Shown: positions 14,653 to 24,324 of the stretch, piece by piece | Position numbering within the stretch: position 1 is the first letter of the stretch | How the letters are laid out: every line of letters starts with the position of its first letter | DNA from: Salarchaeum japonicum | GTDB taxonomy: Archaea > Halobacteriota > Halobacteria > Halobacteriales > Halobacteriaceae | Reading direction: 5' to 3' | Assembly (NCBI RefSeq): GCF_020614395.1 | Contig: NZ_CP085324.1 | Coordinates: 1,989,564 to 2,053,563 of the forward strand | DNA length: 64,000 bases | Notes under the pieces: generated by a model | What the model was told of the DNA's origin: nothing | Database searches by the model: none | What the model saw: only the letters and a program-made list of their open reading frames with translations | Made by a program: the position numbers and the translations under genes

Positions 14653-17610
14653 ATGAGTGAGGACTACATCGAGGTCCGCGGGGCGGAAGAGCACAACCTG
14701 AAGGACCTCGACGTTCGGATTCCGCGCGAGGAGTTCACGGTCGTCACCGGCCTCTCGGGGTCGGGGAAATCCTCGCTGGCGTTCGAGACGATTTACGCGG
14801 AGGGCCAGCGGCGGTACATCGAGAGCCTCTCTGCCTATGCGCGGAACTTCCTCGGGCAGATGGACAAACCGCAGGTCGAGTCGGTGGAGGGGTTGTCGCC
14901 GGCTATCAGCATCGACCAGAAGAACGCGGCGAACAACCCGCGTTCGACGGTCGGCACCGTCACCGAACTCCACGACTACCTCCGCTTGCTGTACGCGCGC
15001 GTCGGCGTTCCGCACTGTCCGGAGTGCGGGCGCGAGGTGGGCGAGCAGTCCGCCCAGCAGATGGTGCGTCGCGTGATGGAACTCCCGGAGGGGACGCGGG
15101 CGAAAATCGCGGCACCCGTGGTGCGCGACCAGAAGGGCGCGTTCGAAGACCTGTTCGAGGAACTCATGGCCGAGGGGTACTCGCGGGTCGAGGTGGACGG
15201 CGAGTCGTACGACCTCGCGGTCGAGTCTCCAGACCTGGACGAGAACTACGACCACACAATCGACGTGATAGTGGACCGCGTGACGGTGAGCGAGGACGCG
15301 CGCTCGCGCATCACGGACTCCGTGGAGACGGCGCTCGACGAGGCCGAGGGCGTGCTGAAGGTCGTCGTCCCCGACCCGCCGGAGGGCGTGGAACTCGGCG
15401 GGTCGGTCGCGCGCGCGACGGGCGACCTCGCGGACGACGACGGCGACGACCGGCTGGTGGTGGAGTTCAGCGAAGACCTCGCGTGCACGCACTGCGGCAT
15501 CGACATCAGCGAAATCGAGACGCGGAGTTTCTCCTTCAACAGCCCGCACGGCGCGTGCCCCGAATGTGAGGGGCTCGGGCAGTCGAAGGAAGTGTCGGAA
15601 GACCTCGTGGTGCAGGACGCGTCGAAGCCCGTGAAGCACGTGTTCGAGCCGTGGAGTTACAACCGGTCGTACTACCGGAACCTCCTCGACAACGTCGCGC
15701 GGCACTTCGACGTCGACCTCTCGACGCCGTTCGAACAGTTGGACGCGGACGTGCAGGAGGCGTTCCTGTGGGGGACCACGGAGGACGTGGTGTTCCGGCG
15801 GGAGACGAAGAACGGCGTGCGGCGGAAGGAAGAGCCGTTCGAGGGCGTGATTCCGAACCTCGAACGGCGGTATGGAGAGACGGATTCGGAGCGGGTGCGC
15901 GAGCACATCGAGGACTTCATGAGCACGACGGCGTGTCCGGCGTGCGACGGCACGCGCCTGAAACCCGAGTCGCGGGCGGTGCTCGTGAAGGACACGTCGA
16001 TTACGGAGGTGAATCAGTTGAGCATCGGGGACGCCCGCGAGCACTTCGAGGGCCTCGAAGCCGGGATGTCCGAGCGCGACCGCAAAATTGCGGAGGAGAT
16101 CCTGAAGGAGATTCGGGCGCGCCTCGGGTTCATGGAGGAGGTCGGGCTCGAATACTTGACGCTCGACCGCGAGGCCTCGACGCTCTCCGGCGGCGAGTCC
16201 CAGCGGATTCGGCTCGCCACCCAGATCGGGAGCGGGCTCGTCGGCGTCCTCTACGTGCTGGACGAGCCCTCGATCGGCCTGCACCAGCGGGACAACGACC
16301 GCCTCCTGAACACCCTGGAGGAGCTCCGCGACCTCGGGAACACCCTGCTGGTGGTGGAGCACGACGAGGAGACGATGCGGCGCGCGGACACCATCGTTGA
16401 CATGGGGCCGGGGCCGGGCCGGCACGGCGGCGAGGTGGTCGCGCAGGGCGACTTCGACGACATCGTCGCGTCCGAGGACTCCATCACGGGCGACTACCTC
16501 GCGGGCCGCAAGCAGATTCCGGTGCCGGAGGAGCGCCGCGAGTGGTCGGACACCCTGACGGTTCGCGGGGCGCGCCAGCACAACCTCAAGAACGTGGACG
16601 TGGACATCCCGGTCGGCGCGTTCACCGCCATCACGGGCGTCTCCGGGAGCGGGAAGTCCACGCTGATGCACGACGTGCTCTACAAGGGGCTCGCGCGCGG
16701 GATGAACGGGAACACGAGCGTCGACCCCGGCGAGCACGACGGCATCGAGGGCACCGAACACATCGAGAAGGTGCGCCTCATCGACCAGTCGCCCATCGGT
16801 CGGACGCCCCGGTCGAACCCGGCGACGTACACGGGCGTGTTCGACTACGTGCGCGAGAAGTTCGCGCAGACGAAGCTCGCCCAGCAACGCGGCTACGACA
16901 AGGGCCGCTTCTCGTTCAACGTGAAGGGCGGGCGCTGCGAGGAGTGTGGCGGGCAGGGGACGGTGACCATCGAGATGAACTTCCTCTCGGACGTGCAGGT
17001 GCCCTGCGAGGAGTGCGGGGGCGCGCGGTACAACGACGAGACGCTCGACGTGACGTTCAAGGGGAAGACCATCGCGGACGTGCTCGACATGAGCGTCGAG
17101 GAAGCCCGGGAGTTCTTCGAGGCGGACAGCCGGCTCGGCCGCCGCCTCCAGCTGTTGGAGGACGTGGGCCTGGACTACATGCGGCTCGGCCAGCCCTCGA
17201 CCACGCTCTCCGGCGGGGAGGCCCAGCGCGTGAAGCTCGCGGAAGAGCTCGGGAAGAAGGCGACGGGGGACACGCTCTACCTGCTGGACGAGCCGACGAC
17301 GGGCCTCCACTCGGAGGACGAGCGGAAGCTGATTCAGGTGCTCCAGCGGCTCACCGACCGCGGGAACAGTATCGCGGTCATCGAGCACGAACTCGACCTC
17401 GTGAAGAACGCCGACCACGTCATCGACCTGGGGCCGGAGGGCGGGGAGCGTGGCGGCGAGATAGTCGCCACTGGAACGCCGGAGGCGGTCGCGCGCGAGG
17501 ACGACAGTCACACCGGCCGCTACCTCCGCGACAAACTCCCCGCGGTGGACGTCGAGGGGCCGCGCGACGGCCGCGAGAAGCCCGACGCGCCCGCGCCCGC
17601 ACAGGACTGA
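14653..17610 (+). CDS. uvrA: Excinuclease ABC subunit A
   Basis: This 985-residue UvrA is the damage-sensing ATPase of bacterial-type nucleotide excision repair, acting with UvrB and UvrC. Both ABC modules are complete. Module 1 has Walker A GLSGSGKSS near residue 34, a zinc module with CPEC/CTHC/CPEC pairs, and signature LSGGESQR. Module 2 has Walker A GVSGSGKST, the second zinc finger (CEECGGQGT ... CEECGG) and signature LSGGEAQR with DEPTTGLH. Length is typical of the family. A possible CGTAATAAC promoter box lies just upstream. Confidence 0.97.
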   Translation: MSEDYIEVRGAEEHNLKDLDVRIPREEFTVVTGLSGSGKSSLAFETIYAEGQRRYIESLSAYARNFLGQMDKPQVESVEGLSPAISIDQKNAANNPRSTVGTVTELHDYLRLLYARVGVPHCPECGREVGEQSAQQMVRRVMELPEGTRAKIAAPVVRDQKGAFEDLFEELMAEGYSRVEVDGESYDLAVESPDLDENYDHTIDVIVDRVTVSEDARSRITDSVETALDEAEGVLKVVVPDPPEGVELGGSVARATGDLADDDGDDRLVVEFSEDLACTHCGIDISEIETRSFSFNSPHGACPECEGLGQSKEVSEDLVVQDASKPVKHVFEPWSYNRSYYRNLLDNVARHFDVDLSTPFEQLDADVQEAFLWGTTEDVVFRRETKNGVRRKEEPFEGVIPNLERRYGETDSERVREHIEDFMSTTACPACDGTRLKPESRAVLVKDTSITEVNQLSIGDAREHFEGLEAGMSERDRKIAEEILKEIRARLGFMEEVGLEYLTLDREASTLSGGESQRIRLATQIGSGLVGVLYVLDEPSIGLHQRDNDRLLNTLEELRDLGNTLLVVEHDEETMRRADTIVDMGPGPGRHGGEVVAQGDFDDIVASEDSITGDYLAGRKQIPVPEERREWSDTLTVRGARQHNLKNVDVDIPVGAFTAITGVSGSGKSTLMHDVLYKGLARGMNGNTSVDPGEHDGIEGTEHIEKVRLIDQSPIGRTPRSNPATYTGVFDYVREKFAQTKLAQQRGYDKGRFSFNVKGGRCEECGGQGTVTIEMNFLSDVQVPCEECGGARYNDETLDVTFKGKTIADVLDMSVEEAREFFEADSRLGRRLQLLEDVGLDYMRLGQPSTTLSGGEAQRVKLAEELGKKATGDTLYLLDEPTTGLHSEDERKLIQVLQRLTDRGNSIAVIEHELDLVKNADHVIDLGPEGGERGGEIVATGTPEAVAREDDSHTGRYLRDKLPAVDVEGPRDGREKPDAPAPAQD

Positions 17611-17726
17611 CGCGTGTGAGTCGGTGTCGATGAAACCGGCGTAATCGGGTGACACGGGGGTTACTCGCTCGGGCAGTCGCCGCCGCAACCCCGGCGTTCT
17701 TCCGGATACCAGCCCACCGTTCGGGT

Positions 17727-18389
17727 ATGTCCGAGCAGACGAAAGCCGACTACATCGACGACGTGAGCGTGGACGAGGAGTGGGACGCCCATCCGAGTCA
17801 GAGCGAACTCGACGAGGCCGTCGAGAGCCTGGAAGCGAGCGGGTTCGAGGTCGAGGTCGTTCCGGACGCCGAGGCCGCGCTCGACTTCCTCACGGAGGAG
17901 ATTCCCGCGGAGGCGTCCGTGATGAACGGGCACTCCACGACCCTCGAAGAGATCGGGTTCACGGAGTACCTCACCGAGGGCGACCACGACTGGGAGAACC
18001 TCCACGCGGAAGTCTTCAGCATCGACGACGACCAGGCGCGCGCGAAGGCCCGCCGCGAGGCCCAGACCGCCGACTACTTCCTCGGGAGCGTGAACGCCAT
18101 CGGCCGCGAGGACGGCACGCTCGTCGCCGCCGACCTCTCCGGCAGCCGCATCGGCGCGTACCCGTTCGCCGCCGGGCACGTCGTCACCGTCGCGGGCGTG
18201 AACAAGATCACGACCGACGAGGACGCCGCGCGCGAGCGCCTCCAGGAGTACGCGTACGCGTTCGAGAACGAGCGCGCGCAGGAGGCCTACGGCGTCGAGA
18301 GCTACCCCTCGAAGGAACTCGTCTTCCGCCAGGAGACCGTCGAAGGCCGCACGACGGTCGTCCTCGTCGAGGAGACGCTCGGCTACTAA
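17727..18389 (+). CDS. LUD domain protein (LutC/YkgG-like)
   Basis: This 220-residue protein belongs to the LUD (lactate utilisation domain) family. Motifs include SVMNGHSTTLEEIGF near residues 71-85, the QTADYFLGSVNAI segment, and a C-terminal RQETVEGRTTVVLVEETLGY. Related LutC/LutB proteins take part in lactate oxidation, but no lutA or lutB partner is adjacent here, so it is annotated by domain only. The ATG at 17727 was chosen because the upstream in-frame stretch from 17649 is basic and unlike the family. Confidence 0.85.
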   Translation: MSEQTKADYIDDVSVDEEWDAHPSQSELDEAVESLEASGFEVEVVPDAEAALDFLTEEIPAEASVMNGHSTTLEEIGFTEYLTEGDHDWENLHAEVFSIDDDQARAKARREAQTADYFLGSVNAIGREDGTLVAADLSGSRIGAYPFAAGHVVTVAGVNKITTDEDAARERLQEYAYAFENERAQEAYGVESYPSKELVFRQETVEGRTTVVLVEETLGY

Positions 18390-18449
18390 ACTCCCGTAGT
18401 TTTCTCTCGCGACGCGAGACGGAGAGCGGCGGCTACCGTCGCGGTCGCG

Positions 18450-19571
18450 TTAGGCGTACACCGTCCGCACCGCGTCCGCGAGTTCGTTGACGCGCTGGCG
18501 GTGCTCGATGGGGTCGCGGATGCCGTTGGTGACGTAGGCGAAGGCGAGTCCGGTACCGGGGTCGGCCCAGGCGACGCTGCTGCCGAGGCCGCCGTGGCCG
18601 AAGACGCGGTCGGGCGCGATAGTGCCGTACTTGTCGTGAGCGGTGCCGGCGCGGACGACGCCCAATCCGTAGCGCCGGGGGACGGAGAGGGTCGGGTCGC
18701 GTTCGGTCTGGGCGTGGACGCGGGTGAGGGTGGCGACGGTGTCGGTGGCGAGGATGCGGTCGTCGCCGATGCGGCCGCCGTTGGCGAGGCAGGCGTAGAA
18801 GCGCGCCATGTCCTCGGCGGTGCCGACGCCTCCGGCGGCGGGGATTTCGGCGCGGTGGATGGCCTCGCGGTTGAAGGTCGCGGCGGTGTCGCTCCGGTCG
18901 AGGCCGAGGCCGCTGTCGGGGGTGCGACAGCGGTCGGGGTCGGCGAACCCGGTGAGCGTCGCGATGTCGTCGGGTTCGCTCGCGGGCAATCCGATGTGGG
19001 TGTGTTCCATCTCGATGGGCTCGAAGACGTGGTCGCGGGCGTACGCGCCGACGGAGCGCCCGCTGACGCGGCGGACGAGTTCGCCGGCGAGGAACCCGAA
19101 ACTCACGGGGTGGTAGGCGGGCGTGCCGAGGCCCCGGGGCGTGGCGTCTTCGAGGATGCTGACGGAGGCGTCCCAGTCCGTCCACGCGTCGGGCTGGCGG
19201 TCGAGGTCGGTGAGCGCGAGGCCGGCGCGGTGCGTGAGCACGTCCGCGACCGTCGTCTCCGCCTTCTCCGTTCCCGCGTCGGCGTACTCGGGCCAGTGGT
19301 CGGTGAGTTGGTCGTCGTACGCGAGGTCGCCCTCGTCGGCGAGGTGGTGGACGCACGCGGCCGTGTAGGGTTTCGTGCAGGAGAACAGGACGAACTTCCG
19401 GTCGGGCGTCACGGGGTCGCCGTCCGGCCCCGTCTCGCCGCCCGCGAGCGAGAGGACGCGGTCGTCGCCGTCGTAGACCGCGAGCTGTGCGCCGTGGTGG
19501 AGTCCCGCGTCGAGCTGGGCGGCGAACAGCTGTTCGATTCGCGCCGGGCCGTCCGCGTCGAAGACCGACAT
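18450..19571 (-). CDS. Serine hydrolase of the class C beta-lactamase / penicillin-binding family
   Basis: This 373-residue protein has the SxxK nucleophile motif SCTK at residues 64-67 inside the expected KFVLFSCTKPYTA context, and a second motif region YHPVSFGFLAGELV that corresponds to YxN/YxS of the family. The C-terminal part has the GHGGLGSS box (HxG type). No signal peptide is apparent, so it probably acts in the cytoplasm as an esterase or peptidase. The substrate is unknown. The gene is divergent from the small membrane protein at 19644. Confidence 0.85.
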   Translation of the reverse strand: MSVFDADGPARIEQLFAAQLDAGLHHGAQLAVYDGDDRVLSLAGGETGPDGDPVTPDRKFVLFSCTKPYTAACVHHLADEGDLAYDDQLTDHWPEYADAGTEKAETTVADVLTHRAGLALTDLDRQPDAWTDWDASVSILEDATPRGLGTPAYHPVSFGFLAGELVRRVSGRSVGAYARDHVFEPIEMEHTHIGLPASEPDDIATLTGFADPDRCRTPDSGLGLDRSDTAATFNREAIHRAEIPAAGGVGTAEDMARFYACLANGGRIGDDRILATDTVATLTRVHAQTERDPTLSVPRRYGLGVVRAGTAHDKYGTIAPDRVFGHGGLGSSVAWADPGTGLAFAYVTNGIRDPIEHRQRVNELADAVRTVYA

Positions 19572-19643
19572 ACCGAAACCTGGCGTTCGTTCGACAAATA
19601 CGTTCGGCCTAACGACTTAGTGAGTCGACGAGAAACGCCGGAT

Positions 19644-19907
19644 ATGGAGCGCCTGTACGTGTACGACGGTGCGCTCGCACTCATCGGACTGTCCGTGATA
19701 GTGCAGACCGCGGTGACGGGGGATAACGCCGCGCTGACCGCGTTCGTCGCAGTCAGCGGCGGCGCGATGGTCGTCGGCGCGGGCTACGACGCGCTTCGCC
19801 GCGACCCGGCGGAGTTCGCGGTTCCCGCGGGCGCGGTGCTCGCGCTCGTCGTCGCCGCCGGGATAGCGGTGTGCGGCGCGCTGTTGAACCTCGCGCTCGC
19901 CGCGTGA
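19644..19907 (+). CDS. Small membrane protein, 87 aa
   Basis: This protein has three hydrophobic helices (about residues 9-27, 31-46 and 61-85) with a short polar loop RRDPAEFAV. I do not recognise a family. The ATG at 19644 has an ACTTAG box about 29 bases upstream. It precedes the flavoprotein gene by about 40 bases, but that gene has its own CTATCT box, so co-transcription is uncertain. Confidence 0.65.
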   Translation: MERLYVYDGALALIGLSVIVQTAVTGDNAALTAFVAVSGGAMVVGAGYDALRRDPAEFAVPAGAVLALVVAAGIAVCGALLNLALAA

Positions 19908-19950
19908 AGTCTCCCAAGACCTATCTCGATACGGGGCCTACGCCGGGGTG

Positions 19951-21042
19951 ATGTACGATTTCGCCGTCGTGGGCGTCGGACCGCCGGGCGCGCGGTTCGC
20001 GCGGCGGGCCGCCGAGGAGGGCTACGACGTCGTCGCGTTCGAGCGCGGCGAACTCGGGAAGCCGCTCGCGTGCTCGGGCCACGTCAGCCTCGATATCTGG
20101 GAGTACGTGCCCGAGGAGGCGCGCGAGGAGTTGTTCCAGAACGACATCTACGGCGCGCGCTTCCACACGAGCGGCGCGGACTCCGAGAGCCACGAGTTCT
20201 ACACGGAGACGCCGATTTCGAACGCGGTAGACCGCGTCGAGTTGGACAAGACGCTCGCGGGCGCGGCGGCGGACGCGGGCGCGGACGTGCGCGAACACCA
20301 CACCGTGACGGGCGTCACGGAGCGCGCGGGCCACGTCGAACTCTCGGTGAACGGGCCGGACGGCGCGTTCGAGACCGAGGCGCGCATGGTCGCGGGCTGT
20401 GACGGCCCGCGCTCGCGCGTCCGCGACGAACTCGGGCTCCCGGAACCCGAGGAGTTCCTGCACGGCGTGCTCGCGTTCGACCCCGAGCCGGACAGTCAAG
20501 ACTTCGTGGACGTGCACCTCACCGTGCCCGGGTTTTTCGCGTGGCGCATCCCGCGCGGGCCGGGCGGCGTGGAGTACGGGCTGGCGGCCGCGCCGTCGGC
20601 GGACGGCGACGTGTCCGCGCGGTTCGACGACCTCGTCGCGGACTACGGCGTCGCGGAGCGCATCGAACACCGATGTTCGGGGTTGATTCCGGTCGGCCCC
20701 GCGGAGTCGGTGACGAGCACGCGCGGCTTCCTCGTCGGTGACGCGGCGGGGATGACGAAGCCGTTCACGGGCGGCGGCATCCTCTACGGGATGACCGCGG
20801 CCGACCACGCCGCGGCCACCATCGACCCCGCGAACCCGCGGACGCTCGACGACTACGAGCGGGCGTGGCGGGACGACCTCGAACGCGAAATCAGGCTCGG
20901 GAAACTCATCCGGCGGGGCTACGACGCGCCCGAGGCCGTGCAGAAACTGGGAATGCGGGTGTTCGAGGGGGAGATCGGCGTGCACATGGATCGCCCGACG
21001 AGTCTGTTCTCGGCGGAGCAGGTGCGGTCGATGCTTCGCTAG
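19951..21042 (+). CDS. Geranylgeranyl reductase-family FAD-dependent oxidoreductase
   Basis: This 363-residue flavoprotein starts with an FAD-binding Rossmann motif (VVGVGPPGARFARRAAEEG, with E near residue 31) and has the LACSGHVS segment that lies near the isoalloxazine in geranylgeranyl reductases. The second FAD motif GFLVGDAAGMTKPFTGGGI is near residue 260. Family members saturate isoprenoid chains of archaeal lipids or menaquinone, or hydroxylate substrates; the exact substrate is not predictable. The ATG at 19951 is preferred to the GTG just before it. It converges with the YgfZ-like gene. Confidence 0.87.
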   Translation: MYDFAVVGVGPPGARFARRAAEEGYDVVAFERGELGKPLACSGHVSLDIWEYVPEEAREELFQNDIYGARFHTSGADSESHEFYTETPISNAVDRVELDKTLAGAAADAGADVREHHTVTGVTERAGHVELSVNGPDGAFETEARMVAGCDGPRSRVRDELGLPEPEEFLHGVLAFDPEPDSQDFVDVHLTVPGFFAWRIPRGPGGVEYGLAAAPSADGDVSARFDDLVADYGVAERIEHRCSGLIPVGPAESVTSTRGFLVGDAAGMTKPFTGGGILYGMTAADHAAATIDPANPRTLDDYERAWRDDLEREIRLGKLIRRGYDAPEAVQKLGMRVFEGEIGVHMDRPTSLFSAEQVRSMLR

Positions 21043-22112
21043 TAGGTTGGGAGGCGGGCGGAGCGGTCGCTCCCCTCGACGAACGGGAGTTCGGTGAGTT
21101 CGCCGCGCGTGTCGTCCACGGAGACGGTGGCGTCCGCGGGCGTGTCGAAGGCGACGTACGCGAGCGCGAGGTGCGCGTCGAGACTGCGGCTGTACCGGAC
21201 GCGCGTGAGTTCGCCCACGGCGTCGCCGTCGTGGTGGACGTCCGCGCCGCCCTCGGTCGTGTCGTCGAGGCGGACGCCGACGAGGCGTTTGCTGGGGCGG
21301 CCGCGGTTCTCGACCTTGGAGACGATTTCCTGGCCGACGTAACAGCCCTTCTCGAAGTCGAGCGCGTTCCGGACGCCGGCGACGTTCGGGATTCTGTCCT
21401 TGAGTTCGTACTCGAAGAGCGGCGTGCCCGCTTCGAGCGTGAGGGACTCCCAGACGGTGCGGCCGAACGGCGCGGCGTTCAGGCCGCGCGTGAGCAGGGT
21501 GTCGAACACGGTCTCGGCGTCCGCGGCGGCGCACACCACGTCGTAGCCCTCCTCGCCGGTGAGGCCGTCCGTGCGCACGACGGTGACGCCCGCCTCGTTG
21601 ATGCGGCCGCGGTCGAACGCTAACTGCTCGTCCGGCGGGGTGCCGCCGTTCATCACGCTCGCTATCTTCTCCGTGGACTTCGGGCCGTGCACGCCGAACA
21701 CCGCGAACTCCTCGGTGGCCTCCCGGATCTCCACGTCCTCGATGAAGACGTTCTCCCGCCACTCCTCCGCGAGGTCGCCCGCGGTCTCCGGGGGCGTGAA
21801 CACGAGGAGTTTGTCGTCGGCGTTGTAGACGTACATGTCGGTGCGGACGCGCGCCTGCGGGTCGAGCAGGAGCGCGTAACAGCCCTCGCCGTCGCGCTCC
21901 GGAACGTGGTTCGAGACGGCGTTGTCGACGAAATCGACGCGGTCGTCGCCCGTGACGACGAGCACGCCGTACGCCATCTCGGTCGCGCCCGCGGCGTTTC
22001 GGACGGCGCGCTGCGTGCGCTCGGGCCGACCGTAGTCCGCGGGGAGGTCTCGGTCGCCGACCGCGACGAACGACGCCCCGTAGTCCTCGTGGAACTCCCG
22101 CAACACAGTCAT
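21039..22112 (-). CDS. YgfZ/GcvT-like folate-binding protein
   Basis: This 357-residue protein has the aminomethyltransferase (GcvT) fold with the YgfZ signature KGCYVGQE near residue 231, followed by SKVENRGRPSKRLVG. YgfZ proteins use tetrahydrofolate to help assemble or repair Fe-S clusters. The glycine-cleavage motifs for aminomethyl transfer are not evident, so YgfZ is preferred over GcvT. The start is the ATG at 22110-22112. The 3' end overlaps the flavoprotein stop by four bases in convergent orientation. Confidence 0.85.
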   Translation of the reverse strand: MTVLREFHEDYGASFVAVGDRDLPADYGRPERTQRAVRNAAGATEMAYGVLVVTGDDRVDFVDNAVSNHVPERDGEGCYALLLDPQARVRTDMYVYNADDKLLVFTPPETAGDLAEEWRENVFIEDVEIREATEEFAVFGVHGPKSTEKIASVMNGGTPPDEQLAFDRGRINEAGVTVVRTDGLTGEEGYDVVCAAADAETVFDTLLTRGLNAAPFGRTVWESLTLEAGTPLFEYELKDRIPNVAGVRNALDFEKGCYVGQEIVSKVENRGRPSKRLVGVRLDDTTEGGADVHHDGDAVGELTRVRYSRSLDAHLALAYVAFDTPADATVSVDDTRGELTELPFVEGSDRSARLPTY

Positions 22113-22158
22113 ACCTAGAGGAGCGGGCCGCGGGCGGTTAAAGCCATAGAAAACGCGG

Positions 22159-22446
22159 TCAGAACGGGAGGCGGTCGAGCACGCGGTTGAGCCACGTCTC
22201 CTCGGCGTCCTCGCGGTCGGGTTCGGCCTTCGCGGTGGCGGTGATGACGGTGCGGCCGTTCTCCGTGTCCGCGGTGATGAGGGAGTCCGACTTGAGGTCG
22301 GAGAGCGCGTCTTCGAGGGTGTCGATGTCGGCGTCCACGTGCGAGCGGAGTTCGAACACCGTCATCCCCTCGTCGCGGCCGACGAGCGCGTCGAGTATCT
22401 CCGTCTGGGGGTTCTCTCGGTCGCGGTGTTCGCGCGCTGCCTGCAT
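22159..22446 (-). CDS. Winged-helix-like haloarchaeal protein (DUF6432-like)
   Basis: This 95-residue protein starts at the ATG at 22444-22446 (MQAAREHRDRENPQTEIL). A helix-turn-helix-like pattern, GMTVFELRSHVDADIDTLEDALSDLKSD, follows at about residues 27-54 and is trailed by a beta-wing (LITADTENGRTVITAT). It probably binds DNA or another nucleic acid, but no target is known. I associate it with DUF6432. A longer basic N-terminal extension to 22533 overlaps the divergent gene start and is rejected. Confidence 0.75.
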   Translation of the reverse strand: MQAAREHRDRENPQTEILDALVGRDEGMTVFELRSHVDADIDTLEDALSDLKSDSLITADTENGRTVITATAKAEPDREDAEETWLNRVLDRLPF

Positions 22447-22532
22447 GGCGAGACGTACGCGTCGCCGGCCCTTAGCCGTATTCCCCGGGCGAGCGGTAGT
22501 CTTTTGTCGCTGGCTCGGATACGCGTTCGCCA

Positions 22533-23441
22533 ATGGGACTCAGGTGTTCGCTGCTCGGTCACGACTTCGGGGAGCCCGAGGTCGAACGCGAGCGCGAAGA
22601 ACGCGGGAACGAGGTCGTCGAAACCGTTCGGGAGGTCAAGGTCTGCGAACGGTGCGGGTCGGAGTCGGTCGTGAGCGAGAACACCGAGGTCCGCTCCATC
22701 AAGCCCGACCCGCGGGCCGACGAGGAACCCGAGGACACCGAATCGGAGACGGAGGCGGCGTCGCCGTCGTCGCCCGCGCCCGACCTGGAAGCCGCCGTCA
22801 CGCGCGTCTCCGACGACGATTCGGGGGCCGCGGACGCCGCCGGGGCGTCGGGCGCGAGCACCGGCGAGTTCGAGGACGTGTCGGCCGAGGAGGACGACGG
22901 CGTCATCCTCTCCGACGACGAACCCGACGAGGAGGCGGTGCCGGCCGACCGGGAGCCCGGGCAGTGGCCGGACGCGGACGACACTCGCCAGGACGAGCGG
23001 GACGTGGCGGCCGCGCCGGCGGGCGGTGACGCGCCCGAGGACGTGGCGGGCGACGCGGACGGCGGCGCGGAAGTCATCGACGCGGACGCCGAGAGCGAGC
23101 CGAGCGAGGCGGACGCGGGCGAGGAGCACGACCCGTGGCCGGACGTGGACGGCGAGGACGAGGGGTTCGACGCGAAACCGGGGACGGGCGGCGGCGTCGA
23201 ACTCGACAGCGGCGGCGGCGCGGCCGCGCAGGCCGAGCCGGCGAGCGAGGAGGAGGACGTGGAGTACGTCGAGGCCGGGTTCGAGTCCACGGGCAGTCTC
23301 GACCCGGAGCGCGCGGCCGAGTCGGACGGCACCGAACTCGTCTGCCCGCAGTGCGGGCACCGGACGGCGTCCAGCGGGTCGTCGCTTCGCGCGGGCGATA
23401 TCTGTCCCGAGTGCCGGAAGGGCTACCTCGCGGAGCAGTAG
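22533..23441 (+). CDS. Acidic protein with terminal zinc ribbons (DUF7093-like)
   Basis: This 302-residue protein has a conserved N-terminal module (MGLRCSLLGHDFGEPEVE, then VKVCERCGSESVVSENTEV with one CxxC), a long disordered Asp/Glu/Ala-rich linker (about residues 60-255), and a C-terminal zinc ribbon (LVCPQCGHRT ... DICPECRKGYL). The two ends are probably the functional parts and the linker evolves freely. Function is unknown. I associate it with DUF7093. The N-terminal CSLLGHDF resembles the zinc-binding start of some archaeal RNA-associated proteins. Confidence 0.75.
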   Translation: MGLRCSLLGHDFGEPEVEREREERGNEVVETVREVKVCERCGSESVVSENTEVRSIKPDPRADEEPEDTESETEAASPSSPAPDLEAAVTRVSDDDSGAADAAGASGASTGEFEDVSAEEDDGVILSDDEPDEEAVPADREPGQWPDADDTRQDERDVAAAPAGGDAPEDVAGDADGGAEVIDADAESEPSEADAGEEHDPWPDVDGEDEGFDAKPGTGGGVELDSGGGAAAQAEPASEEEDVEYVEAGFESTGSLDPERAAESDGTELVCPQCGHRTASSGSSLRAGDICPECRKGYLAEQ

Positions 23442-23482
23442 GACACGAAGGGGTTATGGTTCCGCCGCGGCTTCTCCCGTGC

Positions 23483-23878
23483 ATGAAGGAGTACAAGATG
23501 CGGCGGGGAGAGCACCTCGAAGACCGAGTTCCCGACCTGAAGGGGAAAGTCGAGGAGTACTTCGGCGACGTTTCTGCGACGGAGGAGTACAAGGGGAGTG
23601 ACCTCTACGTCGTCGAAGACCCCGACAATCCCGTGTTCGAGCGCGTCGTCGCCGGCGCGGTCGAGTACTCGGGGAAGAAGGACAAACTCGGCGTGGACTT
23701 CGTCGAGCGCGACGCCGCGGACGTCATCGCGGAAGGGAACGCGGACGCCGCGCAGGACGCCGTGAGCGCGAAGAACGACTTCCTGAAGGAAGTGACGGGC
23801 CGGGACGCGAAGTCCCGCCGCGACTCGATGAAGCGCGCCGTCGAGGATGATGCCGACAAGCCGGACGGCGTCTCGTAA
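23483..23878 (+). CDS. DUF5611-like conserved haloarchaeal protein
   Basis: This 131-residue soluble protein opens with MKEYKMRRGEHLEDRVPDL, continues with a strand-rich centre (YKGSDLYVVEDPDNPVFERVVAGAVEYSGKKDKLGV) and ends with a helical, charged tail (GRDAKSRRDSMKRAVEDDAD). I recognise it as the haloarchaeal family DUF5611, whose function is not known. The ATG at 23483 fits the conserved N terminus. It converges with sepF with only two bases between the two stop codons. Confidence 0.8.
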   Translation: MKEYKMRRGEHLEDRVPDLKGKVEEYFGDVSATEEYKGSDLYVVEDPDNPVFERVVAGAVEYSGKKDKLGVDFVERDAADVIAEGNADAAQDAVSAKNDFLKEVTGRDAKSRRDSMKRAVEDDADKPDGVS

Positions 23879-23880
23879 CC

Positions 23881-24234
23881 TTATCGGTTGAGTTTTTCGC
23901 GGCTGATGGAGATGCCGGACGGCGTGACGATGAGTTGGTCGTCGCCCTTCTGGACGATGTCGCCGCCGACCTCCTGGGCGACCTGGCGGAGTTCGTCGAT
24001 GACGTGGTCGACCATCTTGTCCTCAGTGCGGAGGCGGGTGATGTCGGCGAGCACGACGTCGCCGTCGTAGACGGCGTCCTTGATGGCGATGACGTCCTCT
24101 TGGCCGTCTATTTCGGCGATGTGAACGCTCTTGCGTGCGTTTCCGGCGCTGGTCTCGAAGTCGCCGACGTCGAGTTCGACGTAGTCCTCGGTCGAGTTAC
24201 CGCCCGCGCCGAGAATCTTATCCATGAATCCCAT
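23881..24234 (-). CDS. sepF: Cell division protein SepF
   Basis: This 117-residue archaeal SepF is the membrane anchor and partner of FtsZ at the division site. The N terminus MGFMDKILGAGG is a short amphipathic membrane-targeting helix, followed by a linker and the conserved globular domain (YVELDVGDFETS, VHIAEIDGQEDVIAIKDAVYDGDVVLADI, DHVIDELRQVAQEVGGDIVQKGDDQLIVTPSGI). Length fits haloarchaeal homologues. It stands alone, divergent from the DUF1028 gene. Confidence 0.93.
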   Translation of the reverse strand: MGFMDKILGAGGNSTEDYVELDVGDFETSAGNARKSVHIAEIDGQEDVIAIKDAVYDGDVVLADITRLRTEDKMVDHVIDELRQVAQEVGGDIVQKGDDQLIVTPSGISISREKLNR

Positions 24235-24324
24235 ACCATAGTCCTCCCGAGGCGTCTCAATAGAGTTTACGGAGGGCCTGCCGGTTCACGGACTTTTACG
24301 CGGACGCGCCGACTCTCGGCGTGT